Shown piece by piece: positions 29,521 to 39,107 of a stretch of DNA of 64,000 nt; within the stretch, counting starts at the first letter, position 1; each line of letters opens with the position of its first letter. The DNA comes from Tritrichomonas foetus. Its lineage: Eukaryota; Parabasalia; Tritrichomonadida; Tritrichomonadidae. The notes beneath the pieces were generated by a model. The model was not told the origin of the DNA. It saw only the letters and a list, made by a program, of their open reading frames with translations, and searched no databases. The position numbers were made by a program, and so were the translations under genes. Location: contig MLAK01000239.1 in NCBI GenBank assembly GCA_001839685.1, positions 11,529 to 75,528 on the forward strand, read 5' to 3'.

Positions 29521-29606
29521 TATATGTGAAATTTTTTTGAAAGAAATTATCCAAATTTTTATCAAATCTATTAAAAGTAGAAAATTAAAAACGGATTAAT
29601 GTCATA

Positions 29607-29612
29607 TCATTA
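29607..29612 (+). promoter_or_regulatory. Putative initiator (Inr) TCATTA
   Basis: TCATTA lies 16 bases before the ATG at 29628. It matches the trichomonad initiator consensus TCA-Py-T/A and the usual very short 5' leader. Confidence 0.4.
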
Positions 29613-29627
29613 ATTAAATATTTGAAA

Positions 29628-32600
29628 ATGTTTTTCTTTGCCTTATTTTTGCAAGAAACTTTACAACATGATATATATTATAACTCATTGACAACCAGCT
29701 ATGCTACTGATGACGCTTTCAAAACTGCATTAGCAGCAATCAATATAGCTGGAACAACTTCCACAGTAACAGCATCAATCAGTAATTATATCACATTAAA
29801 AGCATCTGATTTTCCAAGACAAGCTTATCATGAATGGAATGGAACATTGGAAAATTTTGTCACTATAACGGGTGCTAGTACACTTGGAGTTACTATTGAC
29901 TTATCAACACAAAGTTTGGACAGGTTCCAACTTGTCTCATTCTCATCACTTAATGTTAAATTCACTGGAGATACATATAACCTCACATCAATCCAATTTG
30001 ATGAATCATCAAGTTTATTTGACTTTTCTAGCTTTACATTAACAGCAATTTCAATTTCTATGTCTTATAAGCATGTTTCTGCTTTTAAGGCTCTGAATTT
30101 TGTACGATTTAAATTAACATCAAGCTCCTATTCAAAACCATCATCATATCCAACAATGACTCAAAGACTTCAATTTCCAGAAGGAAATGGATTTTCAATG
30201 GATGTATTCCAAGCATGCACAGTCAATTATGCTTCAGAAACAGTTACTATCAATCATGATGGACTATCATGCACACTCAATATTCCTTCATTTAATTATT
30301 CAACAAGCTTTTATTTCAATTTGAAAGAAACTGGAAAAACATTTTCGGTTGGAGGTGACTATAATTATGATGAAGATTTCCCAGTAATATTTGAACTAAG
30401 ATCTACATCAAATACTCTTACATTTAATGAAGGAAATTATTTGACTTCAACATCAAGATTATACTTTAATTCTGGAAGTCCAACTTATACTGTTAACTAT
30501 CACAACACTCATCAAATTAGAGAAATGTCAATTGGTTATAACGTAACATTTGCTCCAACAGTAACAGTAAATGCAAGAACATTTTCATGGAATTCAAACC
30601 GACAATGTGCTAATAGTTTAAATGTTGAGTGCCGCAATCTCAACTTTGGTGATTATGATCTTCAATGCCAAGGAGATAATTCTGTGATAGTAACAGTTAA
30701 TTCTTATATTTCGTTCAGTGGAAGTGACATCAGAATCTATGGAACATTGAGATTGGGAAATTATATCAGCATAGGATATTATGATCCAAAATTAACTGTC
30801 ACTAGACTTGAATTTTTCGATAGCCCAACTATATATTATTCTGTTTCGACAAGTTATGCACTTTCTTCAAAACTAAAAGTAACAGATACTGTCTCAGGAA
30901 CTGCTTATATTAGCATTGATGGCTTGTCATATTCATCCAATTTTGATGGAAAAGCACAAGACAAAGATTTCTTTTATCCAGTTGTAGAATGTAGCGATTG
31001 TAGTGGTAACTTTGAATTAGAGTATAATGAAGAAAGTTATTATTATTTCGGATTTACAAGAAGCACTTCCATTCTTCGTGTAGCTCAAAACAGCGGTAAT
31101 ACTATTCTTGGATTAATTCAAGATAGGAAAATTCAACCTTCATCTATCTATTATTGCTTCCCAGAAGACAAATGTACTGGTGTCCCAAGTGATTACACAA
31201 AATTATCAAACATCGATAACTGGAAGAACACATATACTGATTTTACCAGAAATTTATACTTTTATATTTATGGAGATGCTTCATTGAGTCTTGAACACCT
31301 GAATCATTCAACAAACTATGTTTCAATTCAAACCAATGATCCAGCAACTCTTACTCTTACAGGAACAGAAGAGCCAGTTTCAAGAATAAGCCAATTAGCT
31401 ATCAATCTTGGTGGTAAACTTAAGTTTACATCAGATTTTAAAGTAACTCATATATTTAATTTGATTATAAATGGCAAAACAATAGAAGGAGCCAATTATC
31501 TTCACTTTTCTGATAACACTTACTTAACTCTTGATTCATTAAATCACCTAAATACTTTTAAGGATACAATAGGAAATTGTGGCTATGTGAGTATATCTTC
31601 AGAAGAGATCAAAAAATTCAATTTCTTGGCTGATGGATGGGAAGTAACACTTACAGATGATGCATCATATAAAGTACAAAATATTTATCCAGCACATTTG
31701 TATTATTCTCCAAGAGCAGAATATATTTCAGATACAATTGAAATAACGAAAGCCACAAATGAAATTAAAAGTTTAGTATTCTACTTAGAAAATTCAAGGA
31801 GTTATAAATTCCCTGATTGGTCAAGTTGCACAATTTATCCATTTATATTGAATGGTCCAGCATATCTTCATCTTGCTTCGCAAGCATTACCATTAGACTT
31901 TAACAGATATAATGTACCACAATATTATGATGATGACACCCATTCTCCAGGCAATTGTGTATTATACTTAAAGCATGTTTCCAATACTGCGACATTTACA
32001 AGTGTTACCGTAAAAACATCTGTTGATTGGTCACAATCTATTGCTTTTTACGATTCTGATGATGCAGGATATAAAGGTTTCACAACAATTGTTTTTAATG
32101 AACCAGTTTACATTGAGGATGGTTTTACATTTGGTGGAAGCCTCACACCAGAATTCAAATCTACTTTAGCTGTAAGATCAGCAACTCTTGACTTTAGTCC
32201 AACGCCATCTTTAATTACTATTAAAGATGATGGAAGAGTGACTGTTGGTACTAATTTAAGAAATGTTGATTTCAGAATTGAATCTAGAATGGGTTCAAGA
32301 TTTTCTTTTGAATTTGGATCAATTGATAAAGTTGGAGCATATCCAATTGGAAATTCTATCACCTATGCTTTTGTTGATGATAAGAAATATAAATTATTGG
32401 ATGCATACAATAATGAAAGAGGAAGGAATGATCCTGAATTTACCGTTGATTATTTAAAGGATAATTATGAAGGATATTCATTAACCTTATATCAGTCATA
32501 TCAATCACATGAAACTTTGAATGACTTATTTAAATTTGAAGATGATAAATTAAATATTCGATCAAAAGATGTCAAGTTTGAATTCGGATCAGGTGCAAAT

Positions 32601-32837
32601 TGGGCAATCTATAATAGATTTTCTGGAAACTACGATTCTTTTTCATCTGGAAATTATTATCGATCTAGTGCAATTGGTGTTAATGAATATTTGTTAACAA
32701 TAGATAAAATTAAGAAAACTGGCTTATCAATTGGTGCAATTATTGGAATTGTAGTTGCATGTGTTGTTGTTGTAGTTGTAGTCATTATTATTATTGTATG
32801 CTGCTGTTGCAAAGGAAAGAAAGCAGTAGGTGGCTAA
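29628..32837 (+). CDS. Large type I surface membrane protein, paralogue of the gene at 23102
   Basis: About 1069 residues from the ATG at 29628; two codons upstream is only a TTG. A short hydrophobic leader (MFFFALFLQETLQ) acts as a weak signal peptide. The long ectodomain is rich in Ser, Thr, Tyr and Asn with many N-glycosylation sequons and a few cysteines. The segment FSVGGDYNYDEDF, the segment GNYLTSTSRLYF and the segment GWEVTLTD, then YKFPDWSS, all have counterparts in the protein at 23102-26263. The C-terminus is the most alike: KKTGLSIGAIIGIVVACVVV, then CCCCKGKK and a tail of about ten residues. This suggests one anchor used across a family with diversifying ectodomains. The gene is convergently oriented with no close plus-strand partner, and its promoter region abuts the mariner insertion. 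Likely surface-exposed; adhesion is a guess. Confidence 0.85.
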   Translation: MFFFALFLQETLQHDIYYNSLTTSYATDDAFKTALAAINIAGTTSTVTASISNYITLKASDFPRQAYHEWNGTLENFVTITGASTLGVTIDLSTQSLDRFQLVSFSSLNVKFTGDTYNLTSIQFDESSSLFDFSSFTLTAISISMSYKHVSAFKALNFVRFKLTSSSYSKPSSYPTMTQRLQFPEGNGFSMDVFQACTVNYASETVTINHDGLSCTLNIPSFNYSTSFYFNLKETGKTFSVGGDYNYDEDFPVIFELRSTSNTLTFNEGNYLTSTSRLYFNSGSPTYTVNYHNTHQIREMSIGYNVTFAPTVTVNARTFSWNSNRQCANSLNVECRNLNFGDYDLQCQGDNSVIVTVNSYISFSGSDIRIYGTLRLGNYISIGYYDPKLTVTRLEFFDSPTIYYSVSTSYALSSKLKVTDTVSGTAYISIDGLSYSSNFDGKAQDKDFFYPVVECSDCSGNFELEYNEESYYYFGFTRSTSILRVAQNSGNTILGLIQDRKIQPSSIYYCFPEDKCTGVPSDYTKLSNIDNWKNTYTDFTRNLYFYIYGDASLSLEHLNHSTNYVSIQTNDPATLTLTGTEEPVSRISQLAINLGGKLKFTSDFKVTHIFNLIINGKTIEGANYLHFSDNTYLTLDSLNHLNTFKDTIGNCGYVSISSEEIKKFNFLADGWEVTLTDDASYKVQNIYPAHLYYSPRAEYISDTIEITKATNEIKSLVFYLENSRSYKFPDWSSCTIYPFILNGPAYLHLASQALPLDFNRYNVPQYYDDDTHSPGNCVLYLKHVSNTATFTSVTVKTSVDWSQSIAFYDSDDAGYKGFTTIVFNEPVYIEDGFTFGGSLTPEFKSTLAVRSATLDFSPTPSLITIKDDGRVTVGTNLRNVDFRIESRMGSRFSFEFGSIDKVGAYPIGNSITYAFVDDKKYKLLDAYNNERGRNDPEFTVDYLKDNYEGYSLTLYQSYQSHETLNDLFKFEDDKLNIRSKDVKFEFGSGANWAIYNRFSGNYDSFSSGNYYRSSAIGVNEYLLTIDKIKKTGLSIGAIIGIVVACVVVVVVVIIIIVCCCCKGKKAVGG

Positions 32838-33844
32838 ATTTTCATTTTATTCTAAACAATCAATCATGATTATTTTTTTTATTACAATATTTTATTTGGA
32901 ATTTTCGTTCATATTTTCCATAATATTATATTAATGTTGATGTGGTACACTATTTAAAATATCAAGTTATTGGATAATTCAAAAAATAGATTTTATTTGA
33001 ATATTGGGAAAATGTAGTGAAACATATGAACATGGTGTGATTTTTTAGTTAATATTGATAAGAACATGGTTATGTTTTTGGACAAGATTATATCAAAATA
33101 TTATTTGAATTCAGATCAAAACAAAATCATTAAAATACAATCAGTGAAAAATATCAGATTAACACTATTCATAGTAGTAATGAATTTCCTATAAATAGAA
33201 AGTTGTTTACATCACAAAAAAAGTGTTTTTTTCAAACAAACGAATCATATATAACCATGGTGGTTATCATTGAAAAATATTAATGAGCCATCACAAATTG
33301 TGAAAAAATTGATTACTCAAAAATATAGAAAAATTTCCAACGGGTAATTTGAATCATCTATCAAAAGGACCAATCTTGGAACTAAGTTGCGACCGTTTTA
33401 TTATAAATCATCCTTTGAATGAACTTGTTAATCATGTTATAATCATAATTCGATAATTATTCAATGTTTTTCAAAATTGTATTAGTTTCATCAATTTCTT
33501 GGAATAATTTCCAGAGGAAACTAATTGAATGTTGTAAAAAACATATATAACTTTTTAAGTGATTTAGAAAAAGGTAGTGAAGTGATAACCAAATAAAAAA
33601 ATTACTTGTTCTCATAGAAAAATTAAAGTTGACATTTACAATCAAGTTATTGCTCTTTAAATGTGTCTAAGTTGATGACATTATTTCAAACAATGCATTT
33701 TTTCATTTAGAATAACCAATAAACCACTTATCACCCTATTGAATAGAATTGAATTTTGATGGCCCACAAAAAATTAAATGACTTTAGAATATTGTAAACG
33801 ATATGCACTCAATTGCTTACAATTGATAAAGTTATTTTGCGAAA
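32838..33844. other. AT-rich intergenic region
   Basis: About 1 kb without a recognisable gene. A short minus-strand frame at 33457-33645 has no supporting features. Confidence 0.4.
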
Positions 33845-35017
33845 ATGTTCCTGTGCTCAGAAGAAATTCTCAAGCAATCTAAAGCAATGTATAACGAAAA
33901 CTATAACGACAATGGTCTTGGAAACCCTCGTACATACTTCGTTCCCAAATTTTCGCAAATATTATTGAATGGACTGATTAAAGAATCTTTACCAACAATA
34001 ATGAATGAACCAATACTATTAAAAATAACAGGTGATGTTATTATTGTTGGCGACCTCCATGGAAACATTTTTGATTTATTAAGAATTTTCCAACATTTCT
34101 ATGAAAAAGATGTGAAATTCTTGTTTCTTGGTGATTATGTAGACAGAGGAGACTCTTCTATCGAGCTGATAACCTTACTGCTAGCTTTGAAGAATGTTTA
34201 TCCAGATAAATATTATTTGATTCGAGGAAATCATGAATTTAGTGAAGTGAATGAAAAATATGGTTTCTTTTCAGATATTATGCTTCAATACAAAAATAAA
34301 GTAATCTGGGAGGAATTCAATCATTTATTCAATTATTTGCCGATTGCGGCAATTGTAAATAACACCAACTTTTGTGTGCATGGTGGACTATCTGAACATT
34401 TGAAGTATATAAATCAAATAGAAAAACTAAAAAGACCAATTTCTGATTTTTCTAATCCACTCATTGAAGATATAATGTGGAATGATCCAAACTGCGAACT
34501 TACTGGTTCACTGTATGGTGTTGGTAGTCGTGGAATTGGCAAAATGTTTGGTTTATATGCATGCAAAATATTTTTCTCGCATAATAAACCAATAAATAGA
34601 ATAATAAGGGCACATCAATGTATAAAAGATGGAATATCATTTGAATTCACTTCACAGGTGGTCACAGTCTTCAGTGCAAGTAATTTTGAACTGAAACGAA
34701 ATAAATCTGCTGTGTTATATTCGAGAGAAGATGGAACTATTGATAGTATTGTATATCCAGCTCTTCCAAAGATGAGGAAACGTTCTCAAGTGGTGTCCCA
34801 GCTGACTCAAAGTCCGAGTAACACAATAATAAATAACTCCTCAATGGGATATCAAACCCTCAATTGCTTTAAATCCAATCCTGCAAGTTTATTGATATGT
34901 CCAGTCATTAAAAAAAGAAGACCATCACTTTATGGTGTTAATCGCAACTCAAAAATAAGCTACAATTCCTCGTTTCTCAATATAAATAAGTATTCAGAAA
35001 TTCTAAACTCAGATTAA
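33845..35017 (+). CDS. Serine/threonine protein phosphatase, PP1/PP2A superfamily (PPP)
   Basis: A 390-residue metallophosphatase with the complete set of PPP motifs: GDLHG near residue 69, GDYVDRG near 96, RGNHE near 127, HGG near 179 and RAHQ near 255. These supply the two-metal ligands and the catalytic His, so it should be active. Before the final core strand the usual SAPNY segment reads SASNFELKRN, a noncanonical version that is often the inhibitor-binding or substrate-groove end. The N-terminal 60 residues are a short divergent leader. The C-terminal 90 residues are a basic, Ser/Asn-rich extension absent from PP1 proper. Trichomonads have an expanded set of such divergent phosphatases (family knowledge). 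The ATG at 33845 is the first in frame. Cytosolic or nuclear; the substrate is unknown. Confidence 0.95.
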   Translation: MFLCSEEILKQSKAMYNENYNDNGLGNPRTYFVPKFSQILLNGLIKESLPTIMNEPILLKITGDVIIVGDLHGNIFDLLRIFQHFYEKDVKFLFLGDYVDRGDSSIELITLLLALKNVYPDKYYLIRGNHEFSEVNEKYGFFSDIMLQYKNKVIWEEFNHLFNYLPIAAIVNNTNFCVHGGLSEHLKYINQIEKLKRPISDFSNPLIEDIMWNDPNCELTGSLYGVGSRGIGKMFGLYACKIFFSHNKPINRIIRAHQCIKDGISFEFTSQVVTVFSASNFELKRNKSAVLYSREDGTIDSIVYPALPKMRKRSQVVSQLTQSPSNTIINNSSMGYQTLNCFKSNPASLLICPVIKKRRPSLYGVNRNSKISYNSSFLNINKYSEILNSD

Positions 35018-36351
35018 AAGTCTTTTCTAATCTGAAAAATGACAATTGAACTAATTCTATGTATTTTGCAAATCTTAAATATGTGTAATTTACTGATATT
35101 TTTAATCTTATCTTTAGCAAGATTTCAAATAGAAATTCTATTGTTATTCTTAAAGTATTATGATTAATATATATATTATTAATATGAATATAATAAAAAT
35201 ACACTTGCCAGATTTTCTTTTGTCTCGATTTTTCTTTTTTGTGGATTTTTGCTTTTTACAACGTAGAGAAACTAGCTAATATGGTGTCATATTGAATATG
35301 TATTTTTGAGAATAAAAAATTCAGATGTATAAAATATTATGAAATTCAGTGCAATATGAAATTACAAAAACTCTTTATTTGAGTTTCCTTTCGTTTAATT
35401 TCTTTTTTTCCACTTTTTTCACATTCACTTTTTAATAATTTTTGTCAATATAAACTCTTCCCATATATATATATATGGTCTACAAATATTCAAAATTATG
35501 AAAATTATTAAAAATATGATAAGATATGATTTGTGATGTATTAATTTGCTGAAGTTTCTTTACATACAGCACAAATATGTGAAGAGTACTTTAAGACACT
35601 CCAATATAGTGATTATCATCACAATCTAATGTCAATCACCTTATCGTTATTAATAATTTAATAGAAATTGTCGAAGTATTTCATTATGATGTTGAGAATA
35701 CAATAAGAGGGACATTTAAATTCCACCAATATTTACTCATGAAGTAATTAATGATGCAGTTTTATGGTGTTGTAGCGGGAAAAGCGACTGTGTATTTACC
35801 AAAAGGGTTAGAGCTTCACTTTTTTGTCATTCAAAGTAATTAATCTACTGCATTTTTTTACTCAACTCAACAACAGCTAAAAACATTTAGCATTAATTAT
35901 GGTAATTAAGAATTTGCAGGTATGGTTTAGAATAAGGTTGAATAGTGGTTTCCAGAACTATTACCTTTCCAAAACTAGAAATAAGCAATTTTATAATATC
36001 CATTTTTATACTATTTTATTACTTTTTCTGTAATTAATGGTGTTTTCAAAAATTAATTCACTTTTTTTTGTTGGAAATTAAAATAAGTAGATGCTTAATC
36101 TGTTCTGATTTTTGGGTGTATTTCTTTTGATTCTTTTTCGATTTACATGAAAGATGCATTTTTAGTGATTTGGTTTTTATATGGGTAAATTAAACTGATG
36201 ATAGTTTCAAAAATATCATTTTATTTAACTTATAATTGTATGTTGAGACATAAATTTGAAATCTTTGATCACCTATCTCAAATCGAAGAGAACAAATAGT
36301 GATGATCATCAATGTTTTGTATTTATTTTCAAAATTTGAAAGGAGGCGCCA
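35018..36351. other. Intergenic region upstream of the tRNA gene
   Basis: No conventional gene is supported in these 1.3 kb. A 30-codon frame at 35751-35843 (ATGATGCAG start; contains GVVAGKATVYLPKG) has more balanced codon use than its surroundings and could be a gene remnant. A TA-repeat lies near 35464-35476. Confidence 0.35.
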
Positions 36352-36423
36352 GGGGCTGTAGCATAATGGTATTGCGTGAGACTCCAGATCTCAAGGTTGG
36401 GAGTTCGAATCTCTTCGGCCTCA
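36352..36423 (+). tRNA. tRNA-Trp (anticodon CCA)
   Basis: Folds as a cloverleaf of 72 nt. The acceptor stem GGGGCTG pairs with CGGCCTC with two G-T pairs. The D arm is a three-pair stem (GCA/TGC) with GG in its loop. The anticodon stem TGAGA/TCTCA pairs perfectly and holds loop CTCCAGA, giving anticodon CCA at 36384-36386. A five-base variable region is followed by a T arm with loop TTCGAAT and a discriminator A at 36423. CCA decodes UGG (Trp). No intron. Internal A and B boxes serve as the Pol III promoter, with GTTCGAATC in the B box. Confidence 0.95.
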
Positions 36424-36426
36424 AGG

Positions 36427-36448
36427 TTTTTTTTTTTTTTTTTTTTTT
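36427..36448 (+). terminator. Pol III terminator, run of 22 T
   Basis: An uninterrupted run of 22 T begins four bases after the tRNA-Trp end. Four or more T are normally enough for Pol III termination, so this is unusually long and likely prone to slippage. Confidence 0.85.
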
Positions 36449-36949
36449 ATTTGGGTGTGTATATGTTTATTCATCATGTCATAAATAAAAATGAATCATA
36501 ATTCTGTGAGAACTTTTTAAAATATCTTCGATCTCTTATTCAGGCATATTTGTTGTACATTCCAAAATATTCACATCGAAAAATAACTAAATCATTATAA
36601 ATCCCTTATTTTCCCTATTTCTGTTCAGAATATCTATTATACATCTCCTAAAACATATAATCTGTAAAAACGCTAATATTTCAAATTGTTTCTGATTGTA
36701 GATCGGAAGCATTCAAAATTTGGATAAAACCAAATTGAAAGGGAATGAAAGCAATTTTTGTTTTTGTGAACCGAATTTCGATAATAAATCGTTTTTTTCA
36801 TCAAAATCTTTGCAAATAATATTTCTTAACTTTTCACCCCAATACAGCACAAGTATTATAGAAAAATAGTTAGCGATCTTTAAAATTTGTCAAGAAAAAG
36901 TGATGTGACTTTTGATGTAATCGTTACTTTTCACTTCACTTTAACCAAA
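36449..36949. other. Intergenic region between tRNA and EF-hand gene
   Basis: AT-rich, no gene seen. Its right end holds the initiator-like TCACTTCACTTTA. Confidence 0.4.
36931..36943 (+). promoter_or_regulatory. Putative initiator TCACTTCACTTTA
   Basis: Lies 6 bases before the ATG at 36950. It resembles the trichomonad Inr TCA-Py-T/A and supports the downstream ATG as the start. Confidence 0.5.
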
Positions 36950-37495
36950 ATGTCGACACAAGATGATGCAGAGCTTCATACAATTATGGAGAACATTCGA
37001 GAACAAATCGTGAAACATGGTGGTGGTGGAATTCATTCATTAGCAAGAAAGTTCAAGATTGCTGATGATAATGGTGATAAAAGACTTGATCTTCAACATG
37101 AACTTCCAAAAATGCTCAAAGAAATCAAAGTTGTTTTAACAGCTGAAGAAATAAAGCGTGTAACTACTCTTCTTGATCGTGATCGTAATGGTTCCATTAA
37201 CTATGAAGAATTTCTTTATCATCTTGCACCACCAATGTCTGCAGTTAGAATTGAGTGGGTGAATAAAGTATTCGACAAACTTGATACAGACAAATCTGGT
37301 CATATTTGTAAGCAGGATCTTGCAAAGGCCCAAAATTGTGACGCGAGATACAACAATCTTTGTCGCTTATGTGACAAAAATGGTGATGGAAGTATTGATC
37401 GTGAAGAACTAATTGACTACTATCGTGAAATCAGTCCATCAATTGACACAGATGAATACTTTATCACAATGATTACCAATGCCTGGAAATTATAA
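36950..37495 (+). CDS. Calcyphosin-like EF-hand calcium-binding protein
   Basis: A 181-residue protein with four EF-hands. The second (DRDRNGSINYEEF), third (DTDKSGHICKQDL) and fourth (DKNGDGSIDREEL) loops are well formed. The first (DDNGDKRLDLQH) lacks the final Glu and may bind weakly. Two non-loop signatures match calcyphosin (CAPS/CAPSL) rather than calmodulin: LAPPMS after EF2 and ISPSIDTDEYFITMITNAWKL-like wording at the end (compare SxxTDE..F..M.T.AW.L in CAPS). GGGIHSLARKF near the start also fits the family. Calcyphosin-like proteins are associated with motile cilia in animals, so a flagellar role is possible here. Start chosen at 36950 because an initiator-like motif sits just upstream and the frame further up has no ATG. 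Confidence 0.9.
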   Translation: MSTQDDAELHTIMENIREQIVKHGGGGIHSLARKFKIADDNGDKRLDLQHELPKMLKEIKVVLTAEEIKRVTTLLDRDRNGSINYEEFLYHLAPPMSAVRIEWVNKVFDKLDTDKSGHICKQDLAKAQNCDARYNNLCRLCDKNGDGSIDREELIDYYREISPSIDTDEYFITMITNAWKL

Positions 37496-37881
37496 ATTTG
37501 GAACTTATTATTCACTTTTCTTGGATTTTTGTATTTTTAACAGACTTTACGACTAAAAAAGTCAACTTATATTCAAAACATTTCATGATTAAATGAAGTG
37601 AAACATCACAAGTTGTTTTAAAAAAAATGCCATCAACCAAATAAATATAGAAAATTGCATGTGTAAACGGTTAAACGTGAATAAAATGACCTTTCTATCA
37701 TTCATTGTGAAAATAAAAATCAATCAAAGTTTACAGTTTGTAGTCATTTTAACATCTATGTCTAAAACGCTTGATAAGCATTTGGATATCATAAATTTAT
37801 TTGATGAATTTCCAAAAGTATTCAAAAAACTCTGTCATCACGTGTTGTGTAGACTTCACAGAGTGAGATGAACGTTTATTT
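37496..37881. other. Intergenic region
   Basis: These 386 bp hold a plus-strand frame (37659-37871) with no recognisable domain, which I do not call a gene. Nothing else seen. Confidence 0.35.
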
Positions 37882-38370
37882 ATGTCTTGTGATGTAAAAT
37901 GTTCTCCATCTCACACAAGAATGGAAATTGAGGAAGAAATAAAGCTGATCGAGTCTGCCCAAATAGTCAACTTCAGCACAATCAACTCTGATGGTTTTCC
38001 AAACATGCGACCAATGGCGAATTTACGAAATCCGACATCCAATCCTCATCTTGTTGAAATCTTCGAAGGCGAGAGAAATCGATTTTCGACTTACTTAACA
38101 ACTTACAAAGGCTCACAAAAAGTCAAAGATATAGAAAACAACAATAAAGTATCACTTTTCTTCATTGATATGAAAACCGGTGGCGCTTTGACCGTTTTTG
38201 GTACTGTTGAAATGGTTGAAGATGATGATTTCAAAAAGAGACTTTGGAATGATGAATGGAAGAGATCTTATCCAGCAGGCGCTGATGATCCAAATTATGG
38301 CGTCCTTAGGTTTACTGCTGAAAAGGTGAGAAGCTCCTTCCATGGAAAATCTAATGTTCATGCTGTATAA
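37882..38370 (+). CDS. Pyridoxamine 5'-phosphate oxidase-like flavin-binding protein
   Basis: A 162-residue single-domain protein of the FMN-binding split-barrel (PPOX) superfamily, closest in style to bacterial general-stress-protein-26-like members. Visible strands: AQIVNFSTINSDGFPNMRPM (first strand pair), then a segment with STYLTTYKGSQKVKDIENN, VSLFFIDMKTGGALTVFGT and LRFTAEKVR. K/R-Kx-x-DIE-N-x-V is a hallmark spacing in this group. Such proteins bind FMN or F420 and may act in redox or detoxification; the reaction is unknown here. Two ATGs are possible, 37882 and 37921. The second (MEIEEEIKLIES) starts nearer to where homologues begin and follows TCACAC, so it may be the true start. 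No eukaryotic partner domain is present. It could be a gene acquired from bacteria, as is common in anaerobic protists, but this is inference. Confidence 0.88.
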   Translation: MSCDVKCSPSHTRMEIEEEIKLIESAQIVNFSTINSDGFPNMRPMANLRNPTSNPHLVEIFEGERNRFSTYLTTYKGSQKVKDIENNNKVSLFFIDMKTGGALTVFGTVEMVEDDDFKKRLWNDEWKRSYPAGADDPNYGVLRFTAEKVRSSFHGKSNVHAV

Positions 38371-39107
38371 ACTTTCGTGTGAAATTCACTTCTTTATTAT
38401 CTTTTTTCCATAGGCGCTAGCTCTGCACTTTTTTCTTTTTCATTTCCACAAGCATGACCCCCTACCCATGGATATTCGAGTTGTGATTTTGTTTTTCCAA
38501 AAACTTAAAAAAACTATTAAAGGCAAAGTGTAGTCTTTTAACCAGAAATTTAGCGTCTATATATGCTATTTATTCACATTATTTCAAGTTTTCTAAAGAC
38601 ATGGATATCCACATCAAATAATATTTTTAAAAATTGGTGTTTTTTCTTTATTGAATGAAAAGAAATATTTGACTTGCCATGTATCACTATGTTACACCAA
38701 TAATGTAAAGTAATTTAAGTAATAAACACGATTCATCAATATAATAAATTTTTTTCTCGTCTTTTTTCTTTCATGTCAATTCTTTCACAGCTTTTCTGTC
38801 ATATAGATTTTATTCTAATATAAATATTGTATTTCTGATCTCTTCAATATGATTTTTATCAATGGAAATATGATCAGATTTTCATTCTTAATCCATTTTT
38901 ATTTTTCTATTTCTAAAAAAGAACGAAGATGCGCTGAGAAGAAATTCTTTTTTATTTCAGAAACGAAGATATTCCTCGATATTGGCAAATTTATATTCAA
39001 AATATGATTCTACGAAAATTATTGAAAAACTTTGTCTGCCATTCAAATAATGATGTTTAAAGTATTCAATAGTTCATTTTTGTACGTTAAGCCAAATTCT
39101 CGACGAA
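38371..39107. other. Intergenic region
   Basis: 737 bp of AT-rich DNA without a gene. TTCATTTTTGTA at 39072-39083 may be the initiator of the next gene. Confidence 0.35.

Noticed and set aside
37659..37871. Small plus-strand frame as a gene
   Set aside because: Starts near the PPOX promoter and has no recognisable domain.
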